Assembly (NCBI RefSeq): GCF_002236105.1 | Contig: NZ_NIWU01000007.1 | Coordinates: 186,001-250,000, forward strand | Origin: Pseudomonas umsongensis | GTDB taxonomy: Bacteria; Pseudomonadota; Gammaproteobacteria; Pseudomonadales; Pseudomonadaceae | Length of the DNA stretch: 64,000 bases | Direction: 5' to 3' | Part shown: in pieces, positions 55,111-63,214 of the stretch | Position numbering within the stretch: position 1 is the stretch's first letter | Layout of the letters: every line of letters starts with the position of its first letter | The notes under the pieces: model-generated | Database searches by the model: none | Seen by the model: only the letters and a program-made list of their open reading frames with translations | What the model was told of the DNA's origin: nothing | Position numbers and translations under genes: made by a program

Positions 55111-56523
55111 ATGGGACAAGGACATTTCATTCGCCTGGGTGACAAGACCACTTGCGGTGGCCAGGTTTTGGAGGCCGACACACGGGTCATGATGTTTGGC
55201 ATCGCCCATGCCCGTGAAGGCGACCAGGTTTCCTGCGGCAAGAACGACGAAACCTACACCATCGTGGGAGGCGTCTCCTACATCAACAGTCATGGCAGGA
55301 TCGTGGCGGGCTCGCTGGACAGCTTCAGCACTTGCCCGTGCAGAGCCAGGTTGATCCCCTCGGTGTTTACCGCCACTTATGAGTCGCGTAGCAGTGCTGC
55401 GCCCCAGACCACAAGGGCCGCGCCCCAACCGACCACACCTCTCGCCGGCAATCCGGCAGCGCCACGCTCAGCCGGTTTCGCGTCTGCGTCGAGCACTCCC
55501 AAGCCAGTGCCCCTGGGCGGTGCGGCAGCCCAGGAACCAGGCTTCTACATCGTGCCCAAGAGCACCACCCGCGAACAGCTCGAAGCCTCCTTGTTCACCC
55601 TGCGTGACCCGGCGGTGATGGGCAAATTCAAGCTGCTCAACCCTAACCTGCGCGACGTCAAAGCCGGCGAGATGATCGTGCTGAGCGACCCCAGCAACTA
55701 CCAGTGCACCCGTGAAGAAGCCCTGCTCATGGATGTGGCAGCCAAGACCAACCAGATCATTGAAACGCTTAGCCCTGAAGAAGCGGATTTCATGGTGCAA
55801 CACCGTGATGTCATCCAGGCTTTCCTGACCTATGGCTCGAACGCTATTGGTATTGGCGCGAGCGTTTTCAAGAACAACCTGGACAATGTAGGCAATGCCT
55901 TGAGGGATATTGAAGCGTTGCAAACGAATACGCTGCAAAGAGATGGGCATCTGCGCTCGCCAACGTTCTTTGCAGAGCGCCAGCGTCTGCTCGCACAACT
56001 GAACAGCCATATGACGGCACTGACCCGCAAGGGCATTGGATTCCCTGACCATATCAACTTGAAAAAAATGTTGGGTATTTCCAGCCAAAGCTTGGTCCAC
56101 CACTGGACCAATGCCAGTCCCGGGGGGCAAATACCGGGTCATGCCACCCATCTTGAAGGTGTGGCGAAGGCTTCTAAATACGTCAAATACGGTGGTTGGT
56201 TGGGTACTGCCGTCGGCGGTGGAGCATCGGCCATGAAGGTGCAGGATGTGTGTGCGGCTGGAAATACCGAGGCTTGCGAACGAGTCAGGTTTACTGAAAC
56301 AGGGGCCTTTGCCGGGGGTATCGGCGGTGGTGTAGCTGCAGGCGCGATATTGTCGGCCCCCGTTGTCGGTGCACTCTGCATTGGGTTGGGGGTGCCTACA
56401 GGCGGGCTAGGTACATTGGCATGCAGTATCGTCGTGGTTGGCGTCGGTTCTTATGCAGGCGGCGTATATGGCGGAAAGGGCGGTGAGATAATCGGGGAGG
56501 TTATATACGAGTATGCGAGATGA
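55111..56523 (+). CDS. PAAR-domain protein, probable type VI secretion pore-forming effector
   Basis: 470 residues. Residues 1-95 are a PAAR-like tip domain (MGQGHFIRLGDKTTCGGQVL, later INSHGRIVAGSLDSFSTCPC). A Pro/Ala/Thr linker (~95-140) leads to a LysM-like stretch (FYIVPKSTTREQL to EMIVLSDP, ~145-194). Residues ~200-330 are helical. The C-terminal ~110 are Gly-rich and hydrophobic (AGGIGGGVAAGAILSAPVVG, LACSIVVVGVGSYAGGVYGG), as in membrane-inserting toxins. The PAAR domain would sharpen a VgrG spike and carry the tail into a neighbour. The ATG has a GAGGG site. Its stop overlaps the next gene by ATGA, a typical effector-immunity layout. No vgrG or T6SS gene is in the window. Confidence 0.78.
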   Translation: MGQGHFIRLGDKTTCGGQVLEADTRVMMFGIAHAREGDQVSCGKNDETYTIVGGVSYINSHGRIVAGSLDSFSTCPCRARLIPSVFTATYESRSSAAPQTTRAAPQPTTPLAGNPAAPRSAGFASASSTPKPVPLGGAAAQEPGFYIVPKSTTREQLEASLFTLRDPAVMGKFKLLNPNLRDVKAGEMIVLSDPSNYQCTREEALLMDVAAKTNQIIETLSPEEADFMVQHRDVIQAFLTYGSNAIGIGASVFKNNLDNVGNALRDIEALQTNTLQRDGHLRSPTFFAERQRLLAQLNSHMTALTRKGIGFPDHINLKKMLGISSQSLVHHWTNASPGGQIPGHATHLEGVAKASKYVKYGGWLGTAVGGGASAMKVQDVCAAGNTEACERVRFTETGAFAGGIGGGVAAGAILSAPVVGALCIGLGVPTGGLGTLACSIVVVGVGSYAGGVYGGKGGEIIGEVIYEYAR

Positions 56524-56903
56524 CGACGGCCGAATTAATTGTAGGTGGTTTCTGTGGGGTGGTGCTCCTTGGTATCTATATTTGGATTGGGATTGCACTA
56601 TACCTTGGGTACACAAAGGGTGAAGAGTTATCGGCGTACTTCAAAAACAGCTCGTCGCTGATTACTGTCGATACGCACAAGCATACAGGACCTTTTGGGA
56701 AACTTCAGTTGATCGGCGGTATTGCCAGTGTTGTCACGTTCCCTCGATTTTTTGTGAAGCGTGGTCTGGTCAGTGCTGAAGATATAGAAAGATTTCCACA
56801 TCCATGCAGGCGAAAATTAATTGTTTTGCAATGGAGTGTAATAGGGTTGCTCGCCACTTTGGTATTTTTAGTATCATTATGGGAGTCAGGAGTGCTCAAG
56901 TGA
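56520..56903 (+). CDS. Small membrane protein, probable immunity to the PAAR effector
   Basis: 127 residues with an N-terminal helix (~8-30), a central loop with a hydrophobic middle (KLQLIGGIASVVTFPRFF), the motif SAEDIERFPHPCRRKL (~86-101), and a C-terminal helix (~103-122). The ATG overlaps the effector stop, so both are translated together. The EDIE-x-FP-x3-R motif recurs in the broken copy at 57248 and, more loosely, twice in the protein at 57993. An inner-membrane immunity protein that blocks a pore-forming toxin is the natural reading, by inference from arrangement. Confidence 0.65.
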   Translation: MTTAELIVGGFCGVVLLGIYIWIGIALYLGYTKGEELSAYFKNSSSLITVDTHKHTGPFGKLQLIGGIASVVTFPRFFVKRGLVSAEDIERFPHPCRRKLIVLQWSVIGLLATLVFLVSLWESGVLK

Positions 56904-57041
56904 TGTGGCTGTGGATTTATGTTGTGTGTGCTCGGTAGCTGGCTGTTTTAAGGCTAGCCAGTTCCCGAGAACCAAACTGCAAGCTCTGAAACTTAGGTGT
57001 TTTGATGTGTAGTGGTTAGATGATGCTTAAGACGGGAAAAA

Positions 57042-57166
57042 GCTGGCGAAATAATTTACGAGGCCCTGAAATGAGCGTGAGTGTCGCGCACAAGATATTT
57101 CTGTGTATCAACATTATTGGTTTTCGACATGTAGTGGGGGCGTTGTTTGCTATGCCGCGTTGGTAG
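57042..57166 (+). pseudogene. Remnant of an effector tail end joined to an immunity start
   Basis: In the frame ending at 57074 the codons read AGEIIYEALK and stop, resembling the GGEIIGEVIYEYAR end of the intact effector. The stop forms an ATGA with a short frame (MSVSVAHKIF...) of 31 codons that halts at 57166. The same stop/start overlap is used by the intact pair, so this looks like a decayed module boundary. Short and therefore tentative. Confidence 0.4.
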
Positions 57167-57251
57167 GGGGTGGTGCATGGAGGGGGCAGAAAGTGGTGGA
57201 ATAGCGAACGAATACGTAGGTGAGAAAATATTTGGAATAAAACAGCAATGA
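57127..57251 (+). pseudogene. Frameshifted remnant of a second effector C-terminus
   Basis: One frame reads TCSGGVVCYAALVGGGAWRG (57127-57186); after a shift near 57183 another frame reads AESGGIANEYVGEKIFGIKQQ to the stop at 57251. Together they parallel the intact effector end (TLACSIVVVGVGSYAGGVYG then GKGGEIIGEVIYEYAR). The stop overlaps the ATG of the following immunity copy by ATGA, exactly as in the intact pair. I read it as an orphan toxin tail left from a displaced or duplicated effector. Confidence 0.6.
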
Positions 57252-57637
57252 CCAGCATCGACACTTGGTCTCCGTGGATTGCAATAATTGTTGCCGGCGG
57301 CCCAATTCTGCTGGGTGCTGTGAACACCGCTTACTGCTTGTACCTTAGCCACCGTCATCTGGATGCCATGATGGAATCCTTGAAAAATAGTCGCTTCATT
57401 TACATTTGGGGGCCAGGATGGCGGAGCTAGGGCTGGTTTGGCGGGTTTGTGCTGGTCTCTACAATTGCCGGCATGGTGGTGTGGCCGAAAGATTACATCC
57501 GCTATGGCAAAGTGGCCTCTGAGGATATCGAGAACTTTCCACCTCACCTGAAACGTCTTCTGGTCATTTATGTAGTGGGTGTGATCGTCACTCTAACTGG
57601 GATGACGATTACCTACCTTTTGGTGACGTTCAAGTAA
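57248..57637 (+). pseudogene. Immunity-like gene interrupted by an in-frame TAG
   Basis: 130 codons in one frame with a TAG at 57428-57430. Before the stop: MTSIDTWSPWIAIIVAGG, a membrane helix and HLDAMMESLKNS; after it: WFGGFVLVSTIAGMVVWPKD, then ASEDIENFPPHLKRLL and a final helix (VIVTLTGMTITYLL). Aligned end to end it equals the intact 127-residue protein at 56520 in length and motifs. A single nonsense change appears to have killed it, unless the stop is suppressed or a sequencing error. Confidence 0.7.
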
Positions 57638-57992
57638 TTGACGGGCAAATACTCCAATCTAAAGACAGCCGTTGACTATTCCAGCCACAACCTGCCCATT
57701 GCTGGAGCAAGGCCGGTGCGCCGGGGCACAGACAGTAGTACGTCCCCTTGTGAGTACGTTGGTTTACTTCTACGGATCTCGCAGGAGCGACGCCGGGCTT
57801 CTGGCTTTGGCGTATTGTTATGAGCAAACTTTCACGGCGGACACCTGCTTTCAAGCAGTAGTAATCGAGTGATCGTGATAGTGGAGGATGCGAAGGTGAT
57901 CGTACATAGGAGCGAGCTTGCTCGCGATGCACTCAAGGACACCGCGTTTTGCCAGTAACAGACCATCTTCTACAGCTCGCCGCATCCGTATT
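57638..57992. other. Intergenic region with a degenerate REP
   Basis: About 350 bp between convergent immunity-like genes. A worn single REP (GGAGCGAGCTTGCTCGCGATG) lies at 57905-57929. I see no gene; short frames lack ribosome sites. Confidence 0.5.
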
Positions 57993-58787
57993 CTAAGCAA
58001 TTATTCCAAGGAGATTTCCGCAGAGCAAGAACACGCCAAAACCAACGATCGAATAGGCTAGCATCCGATTGGGAATAGTGAGTAATCGTCGTAGGGAGAG
58101 GGGAAAGCGAGCGAGTTCATCCATTGCAAATGGATCACACTTCGATAAAAAATCAACGTCTAACAAAAGCATGGTCGATAGGTGTGACAAGCGACAATAG
58201 CGGCCATACAGGCTGTTACCCATCACTCGTCGGTTGCGATCGACGAAGTAGGAGTTCTCGAGGAGCGACTCAAGCTCATCCAGTTTGAAAAAACTGATGC
58301 AGACCCGTGCGAGGCAAGCCAGCAGCGCCAGGATAAAACACGTTATCAATATGGCGACGCAGAGCATTTTTGGGTCGGTCATCGGTTTCGAAGCGGTAGC
58401 GCGCAGCCACTCGAATCCGTACCAAAGTAGGAGTAGGACTGCTCCAGTCAGCGCGATCCGCATGATGTATCCCGGTACTTTCAACCATTTCTTCAAGTGT
58501 TCCGGTAAAATTTCAGCCTCCATGAATACATACGGGTCCAGCATCGTGAAAAGTGCGTAATGGCCAGTTAATTCTCCTATCAGCTTTACCCTTTTCATCC
58601 TTCCCCGTGGAGTATTTCCCACTGTTTTTCGATTGATACCTACAAGATGCGAAACAATGAAGTGATTCTCCATCTGATCAAGCCGAAAATAGGCAACAAA
58701 TAAAAACACTGCCTCACTGAGTAATGCGAGGATAAATACAACTGTCCATGATATGTAGTAAATGAACTCAAGATGGGATGCGATCAA
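57993..58787 (-). CDS. Membrane protein with two tandem immunity-like units
   Basis: 264 residues with helices at about 10-32, 108-127, 140-165 and 240-262. It is an internal duplication: LDQMENHFIV...NRKTVGNTPRGR...DP...EILPEHLKKWLKVP (~36-105) repeats as LDELESLLEN...NRRVMGNSLYGR...DP...ELARFPLSLRRLLTIP (~169-239) with nearly the same spacing (70 and 71 residues). The FP-x3-RR ending matches the small proteins at 56520 and 57248. It faces the effector operon from the other strand. A two-unit immunity protein is the best guess. The composition is AT-richer than core genes, which suggests transfer. Confidence 0.7.
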   Translation of the reverse strand: MIASHLEFIYYISWTVVFILALLSEAVFLFVAYFRLDQMENHFIVSHLVGINRKTVGNTPRGRMKRVKLIGELTGHYALFTMLDPYVFMEAEILPEHLKKWLKVPGYIMRIALTGAVLLLLWYGFEWLRATASKPMTDPKMLCVAILITCFILALLACLARVCISFFKLDELESLLENSYFVDRNRRVMGNSLYGRYCRLSHLSTMLLLDVDFLSKCDPFAMDELARFPLSLRRLLTIPNRMLAYSIVGFGVFLLCGNLLGIIA

Positions 58788-58957
58788 AGGTAACCCTCAA
58801 GTTTGTCTAAGCCAGAATGCTATGACTCCCTAAGCGGCCAGGCATCTGGTCTTGCATAAATAAGCCTGTTGCCAAAGGTGTGGTAGCAGCCCCTAAATTT
58901 CACCCGCCCGCAGTGTGGGCAGGCGAGTGAGGACGTCTTTCAGGGGGAGTAGGAATC

Positions 58958-59311
58958 ATGGCGATGACTCTGCCCGATCTGCTGATCGATGTATGTCATC
59001 CATTTCTCTATATGCATACGGATCGCTCTGTCAGACCAAAGGCACTGCCAGGGAAGCCCGATCGCCAGCGTCTGAAGCTGCTCAGGGTTCATCTCTATCT
59101 GAGTGCCATGTTGGATGCCACTTTCTGCCCCAATCGCTCGGCTTGGGCGCAGTGAGCCGGGGAGAATTGGAAAAGGGCGATACGCTTCAAGGTGATTTTC
59201 ATCACTCGAGAGGCCATGGTGTTCTCCGGGATGGAGAGTGTTGATCTGAATGCGACAGGAATTTTCAGCAAGAATGAGTTTTACTTCGTCAAAGATCCTT
59301 CGCAGGGGTAA
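58958..59311 (+). pseudogene. Gene of unknown function split by an in-frame TGA
   Basis: 118 codons in one frame, with TGA at 59153-59155. Part one starts MAMTLPDLLIDVCHPFLYMH after a GGGGGAGTAGGA ribosome-site region and ends FCPNRSAWAQ; part two continues without a start as AGENWKRAIRFKVIFITREA...and ends NEFYFVKDPSQG. The second part reads like protein (strands, balanced composition), so the two pieces probably were one gene. The final TAA overlaps the next ATG by one base. I do not recognise the family. Confidence 0.5.
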
Positions 59312-59316
59312 TGCTC

Positions 59317-59679
59317 ATGTCCATCATCGAAAGCGACTGGAAGAAGTTCAAGGAACTGCGCAAGCTGGCGCTCGATCGTTTCTGCCAGGGTGTGTTGGCC
59401 GATGCCAAGACCATCACTGAGCATGGTGCGCTTTCGGCTCAAGCCAGGTATGGGATGCTTTATCGGCTGATGCGCGACCGGGATAAAGACATCGTCCGGA
59501 CTTTCGATCCTTACAGTCGCTCTAGCGCACTGATGGCTTTGAGAATGATGGTCAGGCACGACTTGCTGACCGATGCAGAGCTGTCGGTCCTCAGCGAAGC
59601 GGCGCGGGAAGAGATTGCTGACGTGGTTCGCCAGCCCTATGAGATTGAATGGGCAGATGAGATCGTGCAGCAGGACTGA
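59317..59679 (+). CDS. Helical protein of unknown function
   Basis: 120 residues from MSIIESDWKKFKELRKLALD, with AGGGG about 8 bases upstream; an ATG two codons earlier overlaps the preceding stop but has no room for a ribosome site. The protein is predicted all-helical, soluble and charged, with no signal or membrane segment. Motif FDPYSRSSALMALRMMVRHD (~65-84) may be a core helix pair. I do not recognise the family. Placement directly after a decayed gene in an accessory region raises the possibility of an immunity or antitoxin partner whose toxin gene has decayed. Confidence 0.55.
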   Translation: MSIIESDWKKFKELRKLALDRFCQGVLADAKTITEHGALSAQARYGMLYRLMRDRDKDIVRTFDPYSRSSALMALRMMVRHDLLTDAELSVLSEAAREEIADVVRQPYEIEWADEIVQQD

Positions 59680-59715
59680 CAACCGCTATCACCCGCCTTC
59701 TACCAGAGAACCAGG

Positions 59716-60420
59716 ATGTTGATCTTCAATTGCACCGAAGCCGCCAGCAACTTTTTCAGTCGTGTGCACAAAGGCAAGAAAATCTCCCCGGTGGGTAAAC
59801 CACCATCGCCCATTATTGAGGACGATGCGCCTGATGCGTCAGCCGAACAGTGGCTGGTCCACGCGATTACCGTTCAACGCAAGCACGTGCTGTTCGTCAT
59901 CCATGTGCAAACCCGGTACTGCATGATTTTCGCGAACGCGAAAAAAGCCGATGTGGAAGGCTTTGTTGATCGTTTTGCCGAGCGTTGGATAAACGGCCTG
60001 GTCCGCCATGCGGGCCAGCACGACATCCTTCAATGGGTCGATGACGAGCCGATGATGGAGCGTTTCCTTGAGAGTTGCCGCGAGCAGGTGTTTTACAAAC
60101 GCGGGCATCGCGGTGCGCAAAAACACCTCAATGAGATTTCCTGGGTATTCGAGGATTGCGCCGCCGAATGGGGCACGTTGCCCCCGGATGAATTCGCGGC
60201 TGGCCGTTTCGACAGTGATATGAATGACACCCTGAGAGGGAGTAAAGGCCACAAGGACTATTACCACCCTGATGAGGAAATGATCGTTCATTGGCTACGC
60301 CGCTACGCTGGCCTTGACGAGTCTCGCATTCAAGCCGCCCGTGAGCGGCGCATGGAGGTGAAGCGGGAGATATGGGCGCTGGAGGATCGACTTCGGCAAG
60401 CGCTCGAGCCATTGCAGTAA
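59716..60420 (+). CDS. DUF6933-like protein
   Basis: 234 residues. The N-terminal part (MLIFNCTEAASNFF, then WLVHAITVQRKHVLFVIHVQTRYCMIF) fits the DUF6933 family as I remember it, in which this domain covers roughly 1-160; the remaining ~75 residues are an acidic then Arg-rich helical tail (LDESRIQAARERRMEVKREI). No enzymatic motif is evident. It starts 36 bp after the previous gene, probably in the same transcript. Role unknown. Confidence 0.6.
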   Translation: MLIFNCTEAASNFFSRVHKGKKISPVGKPPSPIIEDDAPDASAEQWLVHAITVQRKHVLFVIHVQTRYCMIFANAKKADVEGFVDRFAERWINGLVRHAGQHDILQWVDDEPMMERFLESCREQVFYKRGHRGAQKHLNEISWVFEDCAAEWGTLPPDEFAAGRFDSDMNDTLRGSKGHKDYYHPDEEMIVHWLRRYAGLDESRIQAARERRMEVKREIWALEDRLRQALEPLQ

Positions 60421-60480
60421 TGCAGACATGGACGGAGGGTTGATCCTTGCATCGGCAAGTTACCTCGCTACAGAGTTCGA

Positions 60481-61194
60481 TTACTCGGGAATCAGCCGTG
60501 TGACCTTCTTGTAAAGCGAAGCGGTGAATTCCTCACTGTCGCTCGAATGATGACAACGACGATGGCAGTTCGGGCAGAGTGCTACGGCGTTGGTGACTTG
60601 ATCCGAGCCTTTTTCGGCGAGGGGCTTAACGTGGTGGACTTCCAGATAAGGCAACCCAAGTTTTTGAAACGGAGCAGGTTCGCCACAGCCATCGCAATGA
60701 CCTTCGGCTTCATTTCGCACCCACGCTCGCACCTCGGGATCACGCACATAGACTGTGCCAGAGCTTGCTGCTCGTTTCGGTTTTTTAATACCTTTTGGCG
60801 GCTCCTTGATCTTTTGCTTTTGAAGCGCAGCAGCACGTCGCTCTAGCGTTTGTTCATCAGCTGTCGGAGCGGTGGGGTCGCCGGGCTGAACGCCTCGTTC
60901 GGTGAGCGCTGCTCGAATTAACTGCTCAACATTCGAACCAACGTTCTTGGCAGGCTTATACCCCTTGATGAATTCTCGATCCATCTTCATCAGTACCGTA
61001 GAGATGTTCTGCATCCGGAATTCGACGGAGCCTTTGGTGCGGGTGGGTAAGGAGGCTTCGCGTAGAGCAAGATTTTCTACAGTCTTTACGAATTTCTGGC
61101 CGCTTAGCTCTAGCGCGAGCATTTTTAGATAGGCATCCACCGCGGCCCTGATCTCTGAAACGCTCCAGTCGCTGTCTTTTATCGTTTCGCTCAT
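60481..61194 (-). CDS. HNH endonuclease family protein
   Basis: 237 residues. The C-terminal ~75 residues form an HNH nuclease: CDGCGEP (zinc pair 1), LEVHHVKPLAEKGSDQVTNA (catalytic HH and Asn) and LCPNCHRRCHH (zinc pair 2). The N-terminal ~125 residues (VDAYLKMLALELSGQKFVKT...) are helical and would recognise DNA or a partner; a Lys-rich linker joins them. This layout resembles McrA-like or phage-restricting HNH enzymes. It stands alone with no methyltransferase, so modified-DNA restriction or general defence is possible but not shown. Confidence 0.75.
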   Translation of the reverse strand: MSETIKDSDWSVSEIRAAVDAYLKMLALELSGQKFVKTVENLALREASLPTRTKGSVEFRMQNISTVLMKMDREFIKGYKPAKNVGSNVEQLIRAALTERGVQPGDPTAPTADEQTLERRAAALQKQKIKEPPKGIKKPKRAASSGTVYVRDPEVRAWVRNEAEGHCDGCGEPAPFQKLGLPYLEVHHVKPLAEKGSDQVTNAVALCPNCHRRCHHSSDSEEFTASLYKKVTRLIPE

Positions 61195-61342
61195 AGAATC
61201 GCCGAGAGTTGAAAACCCTCGGACGATACTGAGTGGCCACTACGGCTGTCTACGAATTTTCCTACAAGAAATAGCGGCGTTTCTTACAGAAGATCCTACC
61301 GATGCATTATCTAGCCCATCGAATGGAGTTTTCCTAACCCAT

Positions 61343-61373
61343 AAAAAAGCCCCCGAACAAGTCGAGGGCTTTT
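61343..61373. terminator. Terminator downstream of nrdB
   Basis: Inverted repeat AAGCCCCCGA / TCGAGGGCTT with one mismatch, flanked by A6 and T4, between the convergent ends of the nrdB and HNH regions; on the minus strand it serves nrdB. Confidence 0.75.
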
Positions 61374-61423
61374 AGATGTTCGATTTGCCGATTCAACTCG
61401 TCAAATCGCGGCTAGCTCTGGAA

Positions 61424-62671
61424 TCAATCCCAGCTAAGCGCACCACCAGTCTGATACTCAATAACCCGAGTCTCAAAGAAGTTCTTCTCCTTCTTCAAGT
61501 CCATGATCTCGCTCATCCAAGGGAACGGGTTAGTCGTCCCTGGGTACTCTTCCTTCAGACCGATCTGCGACAGGCGACGGTTAGCGATGAACTTGAGGTA
61601 GTCCTCCATCATCGCCGCGTTCATGCCCAGCACGCCGCGAGGCATGGTGTCGCGGGCGTATTCGATTTCCAGTTGGGTGCCTTGCAGGATCATCTGCGAA
61701 GCTTCTTCCTTCATTTCGGCGTCCCACAGGTGTGGGTTTTCGATTTTGATCTGGTTGATCACGTCGATGCCGAAGTTCAGGTGCATGGATTCGTCGCGCA
61801 GGATGTACTGGAACTGCTCGGCGACGCCGGTCATTTTGTTGCGGCGGCCCATGGAGAGGATCTGGGTGAAGCCGCAGTAGAAGAAGATGCCTTCCAGGAC
61901 GCAGTAGTAGGCGATCAGGTTGCGCAGCAGCTCTTTGTCGGTTTCGACGGTGCCGGTTTCGAACTTCGGATCGGAGATCGAACGGGTGTATTTCAGGCCC
62001 CAGGTGGCTTTTTTCGCGACCGATGGGATCTCGTGGTACATGTTGAAGATTTCGCCTTCATCCATGGCCAGCGATTCGATGCAGTACTGGTAGGCGTGGG
62101 TGTGGATCGCCTCTTCGAAGGCCTGGCGCAGGATGTATTGGCGGCATTCCGGGTTGGTGATCAGGCGGTACACGGCCAGGACCAGGTTGTTGGCAACCAG
62201 GGAGTCGGCGGTGGAGAAGAAGCCGAGGTTACGCATCACGATGCGGCGCTCGTCGTCGGTCAGGCCTTCCGGGTTTTTCCAGAGGGCGATGTCGGCGGTC
62301 ATGTTGACTTCTTGCGGCATCCAGTGGTTTGCGCAGCCGTCCAGGTACTTCTGCCAGGCCCAGTCGTACTTGAAGGGTACGAGCTGGTTGAGGTCGGCAC
62401 GGCAGTTGATCATGCGCTTTTCATCGACAGCGACACGGGCGGAGGCGCCTTCGAGTTCGGCGAGGCCTTCGGCGACGTCGAGGGAATCCAGGGCAGCCTT
62501 GGCGCGGGCGACGGCAGCGGAGTCAGACGCGGTCACGGCGCGAGCTTCCAGGGCGGCGGCACCGCCGGCGCTGTCGAGACGGTCCATGTTGGCTTCGGTG
62601 GCGTGGCCGGCGTTGGCGCTCTTGGCTACTACTTCCGTGTCTTCTTTGTCGAATTCGTCCCAGCTCAGCAT
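61424..62671 (-). CDS. nrdB: Class Ia ribonucleotide reductase beta subunit
   Basis: 415 residues, longer than E. coli NrdB (376) because of an Ala-rich N-terminal extension (~1-75). Iron-ligand helices show EEAIHTHAYQYCIESL and DESMHLNFGIDVIN, and the C-terminal tail that docks on NrdA is present (ends GALSWD). It houses the diferric tyrosyl radical. The catalytic subunit gene nrdA is not within the ~1.3 kb seen upstream. A hairpin (CCGTGTGAAAA / TTTTCACACGG, 62705-62741) lies in the leader. Confidence 0.95.
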   Translation of the reverse strand: MLSWDEFDKEDTEVVAKSANAGHATEANMDRLDSAGGAAALEARAVTASDSAAVARAKAALDSLDVAEGLAELEGASARVAVDEKRMINCRADLNQLVPFKYDWAWQKYLDGCANHWMPQEVNMTADIALWKNPEGLTDDERRIVMRNLGFFSTADSLVANNLVLAVYRLITNPECRQYILRQAFEEAIHTHAYQYCIESLAMDEGEIFNMYHEIPSVAKKATWGLKYTRSISDPKFETGTVETDKELLRNLIAYYCVLEGIFFYCGFTQILSMGRRNKMTGVAEQFQYILRDESMHLNFGIDVINQIKIENPHLWDAEMKEEASQMILQGTQLEIEYARDTMPRGVLGMNAAMMEDYLKFIANRRLSQIGLKEEYPGTTNPFPWMSEIMDLKKEKNFFETRVIEYQTGGALSWD

Positions 62672-63214
62672 GACGTGTCGTCTCCTGCGTGAGGGCCAGT
62701 GTGCCCGTGTGAAAATTGAAGGGTTGGTTTTTTCACACGGCGGTGCTGGCCGCGTTGGATATCGTTTTTTGCAGCGGTGCTACGCAGGCAAATAAACATA
62801 ATTTTGTACGGGGTTCCGAGAGCCACTGATGGGCGCAAATCAGCATCGAATGCTGCTGCGGGGCTTCAGACTGGCTTTTCATCCCTGTAAGGGGATATTG
62901 CAGGCCCGTTTAAGGCCGCATTATATGGAAATTTTCACGGTCGTGGTGGGGCGAATCCGCGCATGGCACGGTCGAGAGGGCGGGTTTTTCGGTCGGAGCG
63001 AGGGTTTACAGGGCTTTGGCGGGTGAAGATTTTTTTTCGTAAAAATGGCGGGGTATCGGTTTTGTTCAAAAAGTAAGCAGAAAGTGGCCTTTTTTACTAC
63101 ATCTTGTGTTTGTGGGCGTTTTTTGACCAGTCCAGACACAACTGAGCCCGACGTTAGCCGGGCTGGAATCGACCTTCAGCACGCGGCTGAGTGGGCCGGA
63201 TTCGGCGCAGTCAA
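62672..63214. other. Long upstream region of nrdB
   Basis: About 540 bp without a gene, presumed leader and promoter of nrdB. It holds the hairpin at 62705-62741 and the NrdR-like site listed separately. Short frames here are not protein-like. Confidence 0.55.
63094..63109 (-). promoter_or_regulatory. Candidate NrdR box
   Basis: On the minus strand, ACACAAGATGTAGTAA fits about 12 of 16 positions of the NrdR consensus acaCwAtATaTwGtgt, about 420 bp before nrdB. NrdR boxes usually occur in pairs three helical turns apart; I could not find a convincing partner. Confidence 0.35.

Noticed and set aside
58915..59244. 109-codon frame overlapping the split gene
   Set aside because: The other frame has a ribosome site and protein-like sequence on both sides of its stop; this one is Arg/Ser/Gly-rich shadow.
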